Origin: Ramlibacter tataouinensis
Lineage (GTDB): Bacteria; Pseudomonadota; Gammaproteobacteria; Burkholderiales; Burkholderiaceae_C
DNA: 64,000 bases
Assembly (NCBI RefSeq): GCF_001580455.1
Contig: NZ_CP010951.1
Location: forward strand, 4,675,001 to 4,739,000
Direction of reading: 5' to 3'
Positions 16,611 through 30,427 of this stretch are shown here, in pieces. Every line of letters begins with the position of its first letter. Position 1 is the first letter of the stretch. A program made the position numbers and the translations under genes. The notes below the pieces were generated by a model that worked only from the letters and a program-made list of their open reading frames with translations, did no database searches and had not been told where the DNA came from.

Positions 16611-18443
16611 ATGCGAGGCTTGCCTCTTCTTCTCGCCCTCTGCCTGTGTGGGCCAGCCTCGGCTGCGCCCGGCTATGCCGTTTGGGGCCAGTTCAAGTAC
16701 CCGCCGGATTTCAAGCACTTCGACTACGTCAATCCCGAAGCGCCCAAAGGCGGCGAGCTGCGCATGGTGGCGGGCTCGCGCATCTCCACCTTCGACAAGT
16801 ACAACCCCTTCACCCTCAAGGGGAACGCCCCCTCGTTCCTGGGCGACCTGCTGTTCGAGGGCCTGCTGGCCTCGCCCATGGATGAAGTCGGCGTTGCCTA
16901 CGGCCTGCTGGCCGAAGACGTCGACGTCGCGCCGGACCTGTTGTCCGCCACCTTCCGCATCCGGCCGCAGGCGCGCTTCCACAACGGCGATCCGGTGCGG
17001 GCCGGCGACGTCAAGTACAGTTTCGAGACGCTGATCTCGCCGCAGGCCCATCCTTCCTACACCACGCTGCTGGCGGACGTGGCGGGCTGCGACGTCATCG
17101 ACGAGCGGACCGTGCGCTTCCGCTTCAAGAAGAAGGACCGCCAGCTGCCGCTGGTGGTCGGCGGCATCCCCATCTTTTCGCCCAAGTGGGGCATGGAGAA
17201 CGGCAAGACCAAGCCCTTCGACCAGATCATCATGGACACGCCGGTCGGCACCGGCGCCTACAAGGTCGGGCCGGTGCGCTTCGGCAAGGACGTGACCTAT
17301 GTGCGCGACCCCAACTACTGGGGCCGCGACCTGCCGGCACGCCGGGGCATGAACAACTTCGACCGCATCACGGTCAAGATCTACCGCGACAACACCGCAC
17401 AGCTGGAGGCGCTGAAGGCCGGTGAGTTCGACCTGATGCAGTTTTTCTCGGCGGGTGATTGGACCCGCAGGCTGAACGGCAGGCGCATCGACTCCGGCGA
17501 GCTGGTGAAGGTGGATTTCCAGCACAAGCTGCCGGACGGCTTCTACAGCTATGTGCTCAATCTGCGCCTGCCGAAATACCAGGACCGGCGCGTGCGCATG
17601 GCGCTCGAGCTGGCGATGGACTATGAGTGGATGAACCTGCACCTGTTCCGCGGCAGCTACATCCGCGTCAAGGGCGTGTTCGGCAACACCGACTGCGAAG
17701 CCAAGGGCAGCCCGTCGCCGGTCGAAGCGGCCCAGCTGGAGCCTTTCCGCGCCAACCTGCCGCCGGAGGTGTTCGGCCCCATGGCGCTGCCGCCGCGCAC
17801 CGACGGCGGCAACTCGCTGCGCGACAACCTGCTCAAGGCGCGCGCCTTGCTCAACGAAGCCGGCTGGACCTACCGCGACGGGGCGCTGCGCAACGCCAAG
17901 GGCGAGCCCTTCGTCATCGAGTTCCTCGACAGTACCGAAGCGCGCGGGGCCACCACCACGGCCGCCTGGCGCCGCGCGCTGGAAAAACTGGGCATCTCCC
18001 TGCAGTTGCGCGAGGTGGACTTCGCACTGTGGCAGCAGCGGCTGGAGTCGAACAACTTCGACATGCTGGGCATTTCGTTCCCGGGCACGCATTTCCCCGG
18101 CGCCGACTACGCCGATCTGTTCGGCAGCAAGGCCGCCGACATCCCGGGATCGGGGAACTACGGGGGCATCAAGAACCCGGCGATCGACGCCCTGATTGCG
18201 CGCCTGACGGAAGTGGAGAACCGCGACGACTTCCTGGCCACCTGCCGGGCCCTGGACCGGGTGCTGGCCCACGGCCACTACATAATCCCGGCCTGGACCG
18301 CGCGCAGCCGCCGCATCGCGTTCAGCGACTGGACGCTGGCGCGTCCGAAAGAAATCCCGCCGTACCCGCCCGAGGGCGTGCCGTACATGGACTGGTTCAT
18401 GACGACCTGGTGGGCGCGCAACCCGCCGAAAACCGCCAAGTAA
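16611..18443 (+). CDS. yejA: Peptide ABC transporter substrate-binding protein (YejA-like)
   Basis: Periplasmic solute-binding protein of family 5, 610 aa, with signal peptide MRGLPLLLALCLCGPASAAP. Typical segments are PEAPKGGELRM, TFDKYNPFTLKG, FEGLLASPMDE, FRIRPQARFHNGDPVRAGDV and a late SGNYGGIKNPAIDALI. YejA-type proteins bind oligopeptides or microcin-C-like compounds. It is the first gene of a yejABEF unit; the stop lies one base before the permease start. The frame is open further upstream, but the signal peptide and the fabI divergence fix the start at 16611. Confidence 0.93.
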   Translation: MRGLPLLLALCLCGPASAAPGYAVWGQFKYPPDFKHFDYVNPEAPKGGELRMVAGSRISTFDKYNPFTLKGNAPSFLGDLLFEGLLASPMDEVGVAYGLLAEDVDVAPDLLSATFRIRPQARFHNGDPVRAGDVKYSFETLISPQAHPSYTTLLADVAGCDVIDERTVRFRFKKKDRQLPLVVGGIPIFSPKWGMENGKTKPFDQIIMDTPVGTGAYKVGPVRFGKDVTYVRDPNYWGRDLPARRGMNNFDRITVKIYRDNTAQLEALKAGEFDLMQFFSAGDWTRRLNGRRIDSGELVKVDFQHKLPDGFYSYVLNLRLPKYQDRRVRMALELAMDYEWMNLHLFRGSYIRVKGVFGNTDCEAKGSPSPVEAAQLEPFRANLPPEVFGPMALPPRTDGGNSLRDNLLKARALLNEAGWTYRDGALRNAKGEPFVIEFLDSTEARGATTTAAWRRALEKLGISLQLREVDFALWQQRLESNNFDMLGISFPGTHFPGADYADLFGSKAADIPGSGNYGGIKNPAIDALIARLTEVENRDDFLATCRALDRVLAHGHYIIPAWTARSRRIAFSDWTLARPKEIPPYPPEGVPYMDWFMTTWWARNPPKTAK

Positions 18444-18444
18444 C

Positions 18445-19464
18445 GTGTTTGCCTATATCGTCAAGCGCATTCTCCTGATGCTGCCCACGCTGTTCGGCGT
18501 GCTGCTGATCACCTTCATCGTGACCCAGTTCGTGCCGGGAGGGCCGGTGGAGCAGTACATCGCCGAAGCCCGGCGGGTGCAGGGCGGCGGGGACACCTCG
18601 GCCTACCGGGGCGGGCAGGGCGTCGATCCGCGCAAGATCGAGCAGATCAAGAAACTCTACGGTTTCGACAAGCCGCCGATCGAGCGCTTCGGCCAGATGC
18701 TGGGCCAGTACGCGCGCTTCGACCTGGGCTACAGCTTCTTCCAGAACAAGCCGGTCGGCCAGCTGATCGTCGAGAAACTGCCGGTGTCCATCAGCCTGGG
18801 CCTGTGGACTTTCTTCATCAGCTACCTGATCGCGGTGCCGCTGGGGGTGGCCAAGGCGGTGAGGGCGGGATCGCGATTCGATTTCATCAGCACCATCCTC
18901 GTGCTGTTCGGCTACGCCATTCCCGGCTTCGTGCTGGGTGTGGCCCTGCTGGTGGTCTTCGGTGGCCAACTGCAGTGGTTCCCGCTGCGCGGCCTGACTT
19001 CGGTCAACTGGGACGAGCTGGGTTGGGGCGCGCGCATCGCCGATTACCTGTGGCACATCACCTTGCCGGTCACCGCCATGGTGCTGGGCAGCTTCGCGGT
19101 CACGACCATGCTGACCAAGAACTCCTTCCTCGAGGAGATCCGCAAGCAATACGTACTGACCGCGCGGGCCAAGGGTCTGAGCGAGGGCCGCGTGCTCTGG
19201 AAGCACATCTTCCGCAATGCCCTGATCCCCATCCTCACCGGCTTCCCGGCAGCCTTCATCGGCGCTTTCTTCACGGGGGCGCTGCTGATCGAAACCCTGT
19301 TCTCGCTGGATGGCCTGGGGCTGCTCAGCTACGAAAGCATCATCCGCCGCGATTACCCGGTCGTTTTGGGGTCGCTCTATGTGTTCACGCTCATCGGACT
19401 CATCACCAAGCTGGTGAGCGACCTGAGCTATGTCTGGGCCGATCCCCGTGTCAAATTCGATTGA
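18445..19464 (+). CDS. yejB: Peptide ABC transporter permease (YejB-like)
   Basis: Inner-membrane permease of 339 aa with a GTG start right after the yejA stop. N-terminal helix MFAYIVKRILLMLPTLFGVL, the YejB-type insert PGGPVEQYIAEARRVQGGG, and the binding-protein-dependent transport domain with the EAA-like loop LTARAKGLSEGRVLWKHIFR, which contacts the ATPase. It overlaps yejE by 35 bases. It pairs with YejE as the membrane channel of the importer. Confidence 0.95.
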   Translation: MFAYIVKRILLMLPTLFGVLLITFIVTQFVPGGPVEQYIAEARRVQGGGDTSAYRGGQGVDPRKIEQIKKLYGFDKPPIERFGQMLGQYARFDLGYSFFQNKPVGQLIVEKLPVSISLGLWTFFISYLIAVPLGVAKAVRAGSRFDFISTILVLFGYAIPGFVLGVALLVVFGGQLQWFPLRGLTSVNWDELGWGARIADYLWHITLPVTAMVLGSFAVTTMLTKNSFLEEIRKQYVLTARAKGLSEGRVLWKHIFRNALIPILTGFPAAFIGAFFTGALLIETLFSLDGLGLLSYESIIRRDYPVVLGSLYVFTLIGLITKLVSDLSYVWADPRVKFD

Positions 19465-20548
19465 GGCCACCTTGAAGGCACCGGCTCCGGCACCGGCACC
19501 GGCGGCGGCGCCCGTGCCGCCCGCTTCGCAGAGCCCGGCGGCACGGGCCTGGCGACGCTTCCGGCGCAACCGCCTCGGCTTCGTCAGCCTGGTGCTCTTC
19601 AGCCTGCTGGTCGTCCTCAGCCTGTTCGCCGAGCTGATCTCGAACGACCAGCCGCTGCTCGTGCGCTACCAGGGCAAGTTCTTTTTCCCGATGGCGCAGG
19701 CGTACTCGGAACAGGATTTCGGCGGCGACTTTCCCACACCGGCGGATTACCTCGATCCGGACCTGCGCAAGCGGCTCACGAGCAATGGCAATTGGGTGAT
19801 CCACACGCTCAACCCGTATGGGCCCAACACCCTGGCCTACCACTCGAGCTACCCGTTTCCCAGCGCGCCCTCGAGGGAGAACCTGCTGGGCACCGACGAA
19901 CGCGGGCGCGACATGCTGGCCCAGCTGCTCTATGGCTTTCGCCTCAGCGTGCTGTTCGGCCTGGTGCTCACCGCCATCGGCGTGGTGATCGGCGTGATCA
20001 CCGGCGCCATCCAGGGCTTTTTCGGCGGCCGCACCGACCTGGCCTTCCAGCGCATCATAGAAATCTGGAACTCGATGCCCGAGCTGTACCTGCTCATCAT
20101 CTTCAGTTCCATCTTTGCGCCCAGCGTTGCCCTGCTGGTGATCTTGCTGAGCCTGTTCGGCTGGATCGGGCTGTCCGACTACGTCCGCGCCGAGTTCCTG
20201 CGCAACCGGCAGATGGACTATGTGAAGGCGGCCCGGGCCTTGGGCGTGGGCAATGGCCACATCATGTGGCGCCACATCCTGCCCAACAGCATGACGCCGG
20301 TCGTCACCTTCCTGCCGTTCCGCATGAGCGCCGCCATCCTGGCGTTGACCTCGCTGGACTTCCTGGGACTGGGCGTGCCGCCGGGCACGCCGTCCCTGGG
20401 CGAACTGCTGAGCCAAGGCAAGCAGAACATCGACGCCTGGTGGATCTCGATCGAGACCTTTGCGGTGCTGGTGATCACGCTGCTGCTCCTGACCTTCATG
20501 GGGGACGCCCTGCGCGACGCCCTGGACCCGCGCAAGGCCGACCTATGA
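19430..20548 (+). CDS. yejE: Peptide ABC transporter permease (YejE-like)
   Basis: Second permease subunit, 372 aa. An Ala/Pro-rich N-terminus (APAPAPAPAAAPVPP) precedes the first helix, LGFVSLVLFSLLVVLSLFAE. It has the OppC-type N-terminal extension (SNDQPLLVRYQGKFFFP), GTDERGRDMLAQLLYGFRLS, and the EAA loop KAARALGVGNGHIMWRHILP. The start at 19430 overlaps yejB; a GTG at 19448 would shorten the overlap. The stop overlaps the yejF ATG. Length and motifs match YejE. Confidence 0.94.
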   Translation: MSGPIPVSNSIEATLKAPAPAPAPAAAPVPPASQSPAARAWRRFRRNRLGFVSLVLFSLLVVLSLFAELISNDQPLLVRYQGKFFFPMAQAYSEQDFGGDFPTPADYLDPDLRKRLTSNGNWVIHTLNPYGPNTLAYHSSYPFPSAPSRENLLGTDERGRDMLAQLLYGFRLSVLFGLVLTAIGVVIGVITGAIQGFFGGRTDLAFQRIIEIWNSMPELYLLIIFSSIFAPSVALLVILLSLFGWIGLSDYVRAEFLRNRQMDYVKAARALGVGNGHIMWRHILPNSMTPVVTFLPFRMSAAILALTSLDFLGLGVPPGTPSLGELLSQGKQNIDAWWISIETFAVLVITLLLLTFMGDALRDALDPRKADL

Positions 20549-22146
20549 CCCCATTGCTCGCGGTGCGCGACCTGCGCGTGACATTCGGCGCCGACGAGGT
20601 CGTCCACGGCATCGATTTTTCGATCGCGCCGGGCGAGAAGCTGGCGCTGGTCGGGGAATCGGGGTCGGGCAAGACCGTCAGCGCGCTCAGCCTGCTGGGC
20701 CTGGTCCAGAACGCGCGCGTCAGCGGTTCGGCCAGGTTCGCCGCCGATGCCGCCCAGCCGCCGCGCGAACTGCTGCAGTTGCCCGAGCGGGAACTGCTGG
20801 CCCTGCGCGGCCGGGAGATCGCGATGATCTTCCAGGAGCCCATGACGGCCCTCAACCCCCTTTACACCGTGGGCGACCAGATCGCCGAGGTGCTGCAGCT
20901 GAAGGACGGGCTGACCGCGCGCGAAGCCTGGGACGGCGCCGTCGAAGCCTTGCGCGCCACCGGCATCCCGCAGCCCGAGCAGCGGGCCGGCGCTTATCCG
21001 CACCAGCTCTCGGGCGGGCAGCGCCAGCGTGCCATGATCGCCATGGCCCTGTGCGGGCGGCCGCGCCTGCTGCTGGCCGACGAACCCACCACGGCGCTGG
21101 ACGTGACGTTGCGCGGCCAGATCCTCGACCTGCTGGCCCAGGTGCAGCAGCACAACGGCATGTCACTGCTGCTGATCACCCATGACCTGAACCTGGTGCG
21201 CAAGTTCGCCGACCGGGTGGCCGTCATGGAGAACGGTTACCTGGTGGAGCAGGGCACGGTGGCCGAGATATTTTCCAACCCCCGTCATCCCTACACCCGG
21301 AAGCTCATCGACAGCCGGCCGGCGCGCGATGTCGCCGAGCGCGGTCCGCAAGGCGAGCCCGTCATGCAGGCCAAGGCCATGGAAGTCAGCTATCCAATGG
21401 CACTGCCCGGCTTCAAGGGCTGGTTCCGGCGCGGGAAATTCACCGCGGTGAAGAACGCCGCCTTCCAGGTGCTGGCCGGCCGCACCCTGGGCGTGGTGGG
21501 GGAGTCGGGGTCGGGCAAATCCACGCTGGCGCTGGCTGCGCTGGGCCTGATCCCGCACCAGGGCGAACTCGAGGTGGTGGGCCGGCGCTGGGGCCCCGAT
21601 GCGGCGTCCAACAAGGCGATCCGCCGGCTGGTGCAGGTGGTGTTCCAGGACCCTTTCTCCTCGCTCTCGCCGCGCATGACGGTGGAAGAGATCGTGGGCG
21701 AGGGCCTGCTGGTGCACGAACCGGCGCTGGACGCCGCTGCCCGGCGCCAGCGCGTGCTGCAGGCCTTGGCCGACGTGGGCTTGGCCGAGACGCAGTTTCC
21801 CAACCTGCTGAACCGCTACCCGCATGAGTTTTCCGGCGGGCAGCGCCAGCGGCTGGCGATCGCGCGGGCGCTCATCGTCGGGCCGCAGCTGCTGATCCTG
21901 GATGAGCCAACCAGCGCCCTGGATGTGACCATCCAGAAACAAGTCTTGAAACTGCTGCAACGGCTCCAACGTGAGAAGGACCTGAGCTACCTGCTGATCA
22001 CCCACGACGTGGACGTGATCCGGGCCATGGCCCACGACGTGGTCGTGATGAAGGATGGCGAGATCCTGGAGGCCGGTCCGGTGCACCAGGTGCTAGACGC
22101 GCCCCACCATGGCTATACCCGCACCCTGGTGGCCGCCGCCGGCTGA
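20545..22146 (+). CDS. yejF: Peptide ABC transporter dual ATPase (YejF-like)
   Basis: Tandem ATP-binding protein of 533 aa energising the yejAB-E importer. First half: Walker A GESGSGKT (residues 37-44), signature LSGGQRQR, Walker B LLLADEPTTALD. Second half: Walker A GESGSGKS (about residue 319 on), signature FSGGQRQR, Walker B LLILDEPTSALD. A dipeptide-transporter C-terminal extension lies between the halves (FSNPRHPYTRKLIDS). It starts inside the yejE stop (ATGA). It is the last gene of the operon; the hairpin at 22217-22240 could terminate its transcript. Confidence 0.96.
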   Translation: MTPLLAVRDLRVTFGADEVVHGIDFSIAPGEKLALVGESGSGKTVSALSLLGLVQNARVSGSARFAADAAQPPRELLQLPERELLALRGREIAMIFQEPMTALNPLYTVGDQIAEVLQLKDGLTAREAWDGAVEALRATGIPQPEQRAGAYPHQLSGGQRQRAMIAMALCGRPRLLLADEPTTALDVTLRGQILDLLAQVQQHNGMSLLLITHDLNLVRKFADRVAVMENGYLVEQGTVAEIFSNPRHPYTRKLIDSRPARDVAERGPQGEPVMQAKAMEVSYPMALPGFKGWFRRGKFTAVKNAAFQVLAGRTLGVVGESGSGKSTLALAALGLIPHQGELEVVGRRWGPDAASNKAIRRLVQVVFQDPFSSLSPRMTVEEIVGEGLLVHEPALDAAARRQRVLQALADVGLAETQFPNLLNRYPHEFSGGQRQRLAIARALIVGPQLLILDEPTSALDVTIQKQVLKLLQRLQREKDLSYLLITHDVDVIRAMAHDVVVMKDGEILEAGPVHQVLDAPHHGYTRTLVAAAG

Positions 22147-22173
22147 GTCATCAGTGCACCAGGCCTGGGGGCG

Positions 22174-22202
22174 TTGCGAACAAAGGCGTTAGGCGATACA
22201 AT
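22174..22202 (+). promoter_or_regulatory. Sigma-70 promoter ahead of rimP-nusA-infB
   Basis: TTGCGA (22174-22179), a spacer of exactly 17 bases and TACAAT (22197-22202) form one of the best housekeeping promoters in the window. Transcription would start near 22209, only about 8 bases before the terminator-like hairpin. Confidence 0.7.
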
Positions 22203-22216
22203 CGCTCCTTCACCCA

Positions 22217-22246
22217 AACGGGCGGAAGTATCCGCCCGTTTTTTTT
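22217..22246 (+). terminator. Perfect hairpin plus T run (leader attenuator or yejF terminator)
   Basis: AACGGGCGGA, a 4-base loop AGTA and TCCGCCCGTT form a perfect 10-bp stem followed by an unbroken T run. It ends about 40 bases before rimP and begins right after the predicted start of the rimP promoter. It can end yejF transcripts and can also attenuate the rimP operon. Confidence 0.8.
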
Positions 22247-22284
22247 GGCTGGCCGCTTTTTCATTGGGACGGCGCGGATAGAGC

Positions 22285-22848
22285 GTGGCATTGCAGGACA
22301 TCGTCGAGCAGACCGTGACCGGACTCGGTTACGAATTGGTGGAGATCGAACGCTCCGCCGGTGGGTTGCTGCGCGTGACGATCGACCTGCCCTGGTCGCC
22401 CGGGCACGAGCAGTTCGTCAACGTCGAGGACTGCGAGAAGGTGACCCGGCAGTTGCAGTACACGCTGGAAGTCGAAGGCGCGGACTACAAGCGGCTGGAA
22501 GTGTCGTCGCCGGGGCTCGACCGGCCGTTGCGGACGGAGAAGGATTTCGAGCGCTTCGCAGGCGAGATGGTGGACATCACCCTCAAGGCGCCGCTGGGCG
22601 CCGCGGCCGGCGGGCAGGTGCCGGCCAACCGCAAGAAGTTCCGCGGCACGCTGGAGCGCGTGCAGGCGGGCGGATGGCAGGTGGTGTGGAGCGACGAGCC
22701 GCCGGCCAAGCCCGGCCAAAGGGTAAGCAAGAAGAAAGAGCCGGCCCCGCTGCAGGCACTGGGATTTTCGCTGGACGAGCTGAAGGAAGCGCGGCTGGCG
22801 TCGATTGTTGATTTCAAGGGCCGCAAGACCCGTGCGCAAGGAGAGTAG
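22285..22848 (+). CDS. rimP: Ribosome maturation factor RimP
   Basis: Assists 30S ribosomal subunit maturation. 187 aa with a GTG start; the N-terminal domain MALQDIVEQTVTGLGYELVE and ITIDLPW-like and ENVEDCEKVTRQL-like segments are typical, with EVSSPGLDRPL as the clearest signature. The C-terminal SH3-like part carries a lysine-rich insert (GQRVSKKKEPAPL). First gene of the rimP-nusA-infB block, with nusA starting 5 bases after its stop. No fMet tRNA gene precedes it, unlike the E. coli arrangement. Confidence 0.95.
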   Translation: MALQDIVEQTVTGLGYELVEIERSAGGLLRVTIDLPWSPGHEQFVNVEDCEKVTRQLQYTLEVEGADYKRLEVSSPGLDRPLRTEKDFERFAGEMVDITLKAPLGAAAGGQVPANRKKFRGTLERVQAGGWQVVWSDEPPAKPGQRVSKKKEPAPLQALGFSLDELKEARLASIVDFKGRKTRAQGE

Positions 22849-22852
22849 TGAC

Positions 22853-24346
22853 ATGAACCGCGAACTGTTGATGCTGGTGGAAGCCATCTCGCGCGAGAAG
22901 AACGTCGAGCGCGACGTCGTGTTCGGGGCCGTGGAATCTGCCCTCGCGCAGGCAACCAAGAAGCTGTACGCAGGCGAGGTGGACATCCGCGTGGCCATCG
23001 ACCGCGACAGCGGCAACTACGAGACCTTCCGCCGCTGGCTGGTGGTGCCCGACGATGCCGGCCTGCAGAACCCCGACGCCGAAGAGCTGCTGATGGACGC
23101 GCGCGAGCGCATCGCCGATGTGGAAGAGGGCGAGTACATCGAGGAAACCGTGGAATCGGTGCCGATCGGCCGCATCGGCGCCATGGCGGCCAAGCAGGTG
23201 ATCCTGCAGAAGATCCGCGACGCCGAGCGCGAGATGCTGCTGAACGACTTCATGTCGCGCGGCGACAAGATCTTCGTGGGCACCGTCAAACGCATGGACA
23301 AGGGCGACATCATCGTCGAGAGCGGCCGCGTCGAAGGGCGCCTGCGCCGCGGCGAGATGATCCCCAAGGAGAACTTGCGCAACGGCGACCGCGTGCGCGC
23401 CATGATCATGGAGGTGGACCTGACGCTGCGCGGCGCGCCCATCATCCTGTCGCGCGCGGCGCCCGAGTTCATGATCGAGCTGTTCCGCCAGGAAGTTCCC
23501 GAGATCGAGCAGGGCCTGTTGGAGATCAAGAGCTGTGCCCGCGACCCCGGCAGTCGCGCCAAGATCGCGGTGCTGTCGCATGACAAGCGCGTCGACCCGA
23601 TCGGCACCTGCGTTGGCGTGCGCGGCACCCGCGTGAATGCGGTCACCAACGAGCTGGCCGGCGAGCGTGTGGACATCGTGCTGTGGAGCGAGGACCCGGC
23701 CCAGTTCGTGATCGGCGCGCTGGCGCCCGCCAACGTGAGCTCCATCGTGGTCGACGAAGAGAAGCACGCGATGGACGTGGTGGTGGACGAGGAGAACCTC
23801 GCCATCGCGATCGGCCGCGGTGGCCAAAACGTGCGGCTGGCCAGCGAGCTGACGGGCTGGAAGATCAACATCATGGACGCCAACGAATCGGCCCAGAAGC
23901 AGGCCGAGGAGAGCAGCACCATCCGCACCCTGTTCATGGAAAAGCTCGATGTCGACGAGGAGATCGCCGACATCCTGATTTCCGAAGGCTTCACCAGCCT
24001 GGAAGAAGTGGCCTACGTGCCGATCCAGGAAATGCTGGAGATCGAATCCTTCGACGAAGACACCGTGAACGAGCTGCGTGCCCGCGCCAAGGACGCCTTG
24101 CTGACCATGGAAATCGCCCGCGAGGAAAGCGTGGAAGAAGTCTCGCAGGACCTGCGCGATCTCGACGGGCTCAATCCGCAGCTGATTGCCAAGCTGGCCG
24201 AGGCCGGCGTGCACACCCGCGACGACCTGGCCGACCTGGCCGTCGATGAATTGACCGCTATCACGGGCCAGTCTGCGGACGAGGCCAAGACCCTGATCAT
24301 GAAGGCGCGCGAGCACTGGTTCACCAGCGCCGCTGCCCATGAGTGA
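22853..24346 (+). CDS. nusA: Transcription termination/antitermination protein NusA
   Basis: RNA polymerase-associated elongation factor, 497 aa. It shows the N-terminal polymerase-binding domain (MNRELLMLVEAISREKNVER), S1 domain (GTVKRMDKGDIIVE), KH domains (PIGTCVGVRGTRVNAVTNEL, IAIGRGGQNVRLASELTGW) and two C-terminal acidic helix-hairpin-helix repeats (DVDEEIADILISEGFTSLEE; LNPQLIAKLAEAGVHTRDDL). GGAGAG lies ahead of the ATG at 22853. In E. coli NusA represses its own operon through leader terminators, which is relevant to the hairpin before rimP. Confidence 0.97.
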   Translation: MNRELLMLVEAISREKNVERDVVFGAVESALAQATKKLYAGEVDIRVAIDRDSGNYETFRRWLVVPDDAGLQNPDAEELLMDARERIADVEEGEYIEETVESVPIGRIGAMAAKQVILQKIRDAEREMLLNDFMSRGDKIFVGTVKRMDKGDIIVESGRVEGRLRRGEMIPKENLRNGDRVRAMIMEVDLTLRGAPIILSRAAPEFMIELFRQEVPEIEQGLLEIKSCARDPGSRAKIAVLSHDKRVDPIGTCVGVRGTRVNAVTNELAGERVDIVLWSEDPAQFVIGALAPANVSSIVVDEEKHAMDVVVDEENLAIAIGRGGQNVRLASELTGWKINIMDANESAQKQAEESSTIRTLFMEKLDVDEEIADILISEGFTSLEEVAYVPIQEMLEIESFDEDTVNELRARAKDALLTMEIAREESVEEVSQDLRDLDGLNPQLIAKLAEAGVHTRDDLADLAVDELTAITGQSADEAKTLIMKAREHWFTSAAAHE

Positions 24347-24364
24347 TGGGAGGCAACAGAACAC

Positions 24365-27232
<2,868 letters not shown>

Positions 27233-27241
27233 CGACGGATC

Positions 27242-27269
27242 ACGGGGCGCGTGCACCCACGCGCCCCGT
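27242..27269 (+). other. Perfect 12-bp hairpin between infB and rbfA
   Basis: ACGGGGCGCGTG and CACGCGCCCCGT pair fully around a CACC loop, 9 bases after the infB stop and 9 before the rbfA ATG. There is no T run, so it is not an intrinsic terminator. It could be an RNase processing site, a stabiliser of the upstream message, or a brake on rbfA translation. Confidence 0.6.
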
Positions 27270-27278
27270 CCATCGACG

Positions 27279-27641
27279 ATGAAGAAGTCGACCAAACCGA
27301 ACCGGGCGTTCCAGATCGCCGACCAGATCCAGCGCGACCTGGCCATGCTGATCCGCGAGATCAAGGATCCGCGGCTGGGCATGGTGACGCTGAGCGCGGT
27401 GGAGGTCACGCCCGACTACGCGCACGCCAAGGTGTTCTTCAGCGTGCTGGTGGGCGATCCGCAGGAATGCGAGGAGGCGCTCAACCACGCGGCGGGCTTC
27501 CTGCGCAACGGGCTCTTCAAGCGCCTGCATATCCATACCGTGCCCACGCTGCACTTCCAGTTCGACCGCACCACCGAGCGTGCGGCCGACATGAACGCCT
27601 TGATCGCCAAGGCCGTCTCTTCCCGCGCGAAAGAGGACTGA
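27279..27641 (+). CDS. rbfA: 30S ribosome-binding factor RbfA
   Basis: Cold-shock-related 30S maturation factor, 120 aa, KH-like fold. Typical segments: NRAFQIADQIQRDLAMLIRE, DPRLGMVTLSAVEVTPDYAH, AKVFFSV and PTLHFQFDRTTERA. I see no Shine-Dalgarno sequence ahead of the ATG; the preceding bases form a strong hairpin. Lies between infB and truB as in most proteobacteria; truB begins 2 bases after the stop. Confidence 0.94.
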   Translation: MKKSTKPNRAFQIADQIQRDLAMLIREIKDPRLGMVTLSAVEVTPDYAHAKVFFSVLVGDPQECEEALNHAAGFLRNGLFKRLHIHTVPTLHFQFDRTTERAADMNALIAKAVSSRAKED

Positions 27642-27643
27642 GC

Positions 27644-28581
27644 ATGGACGCGCCACGCACGAGGGTGCAGCGGCGCCCCGTGCATGGGGTATTGCTGCTC
27701 GACAAACCGCTGGGACTGTCCAGCAACCAGGCCTTGCAGAAGTGCAAGTGGCTCCTGCGCGCCGACAAGGCGGGCCATACCGGCACGCTCGATCCGCTGG
27801 CCACCGGCGTGCTGCCGCTTTGCTTCGGCGCCGCGACCAAGTTCGGCCAGATGCAGCTCGAAGCGGACAAGACCTACGAAGCCACGATCCGCCTGGGCGT
27901 CAAAACGGCCACCGGGGATGCCGAAGGCGAAGTGGTCGCCGAACGGCCGGTGCCCGACATCGCGGTCCATCAGCTGGCCGACATCACCCAGCGGTTCACC
28001 GGGCCGATCCGGCAAGTGCCGCCCATGCACAGCGCCTTGAAGAAGGACGGCAAGGCCCTGTACGAATATGCGCGCGCCGGCCAGGAGGTCGAACGCGAGG
28101 CGCGCGATGTCACGGTCCGGTCCTTGTCGCTGTCGGCGATCGACGACCAGCACCTGAAGCTCGTGGCCCAGGTGACCAAGGGAACCTACATCCGCACACT
28201 GGGCGAGGACATCGCCGAGGCCCTGGGATGCGGCGGCCACCTCACATCCCTGCGCCGCATCGCCAGCGGCCAGTTCCGCGCGGACCAATGCGTGACCCTG
28301 CCGGCGCTCGAAGCCATGGCGGAGGACGCACGCCTTGGCGCGCTGCTCCCTGTGGACGCGCTGTTGGCCGGCCACACCCCTGTCACGCTCGACGCCGACA
28401 ATGCGGGCCGGTTCCTGTCCGGCTTGCGCCGCCGCGGCGACTGGCCCGACGGGGAACACATTGCCGTGTATGGCCGCGATCCGCGCGCGCTGCTCGGCAC
28501 CGCGCACGCGAAAGGCGGCGAACTGATCCCGGGGCGGCTGCTCGCCCCCACCGAAATCCAGCAAATACTGCAGACCGCATC

Positions 28582-28585
<4 letters not shown>
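27644..28585 (+). CDS. truB: tRNA pseudouridine(55) synthase TruB
   Basis: Makes the universal pseudouridine 55 in tRNA. 313 aa beginning MDAPRTRVQRRPVHGVLLLD with motif KPLGLSSNQAL, the catalytic loop GHTGTLDPLATGVLP (Asp50), and KGTYIRTLGEDIAEALG. The C-terminal PUA-like segment (LLPGRLLAPTEIQ-type end) is present. The frame is open further upstream, but the rbfA stop and family length fix this start. Overlaps typA by ATGA. Confidence 0.96.
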
Positions 28586-30414
<1,829 letters not shown>

Positions 30415-30427
30415 TCCCGGAGGCGGG

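Noticed and set aside
16575..18278. Upstream extension of the fabI frame to about 830 codons.
   Set aside because: The extra part is antisense to yejA; FabI ends exactly at normal length from ATG 16574 with catalytic residues at canonical positions.
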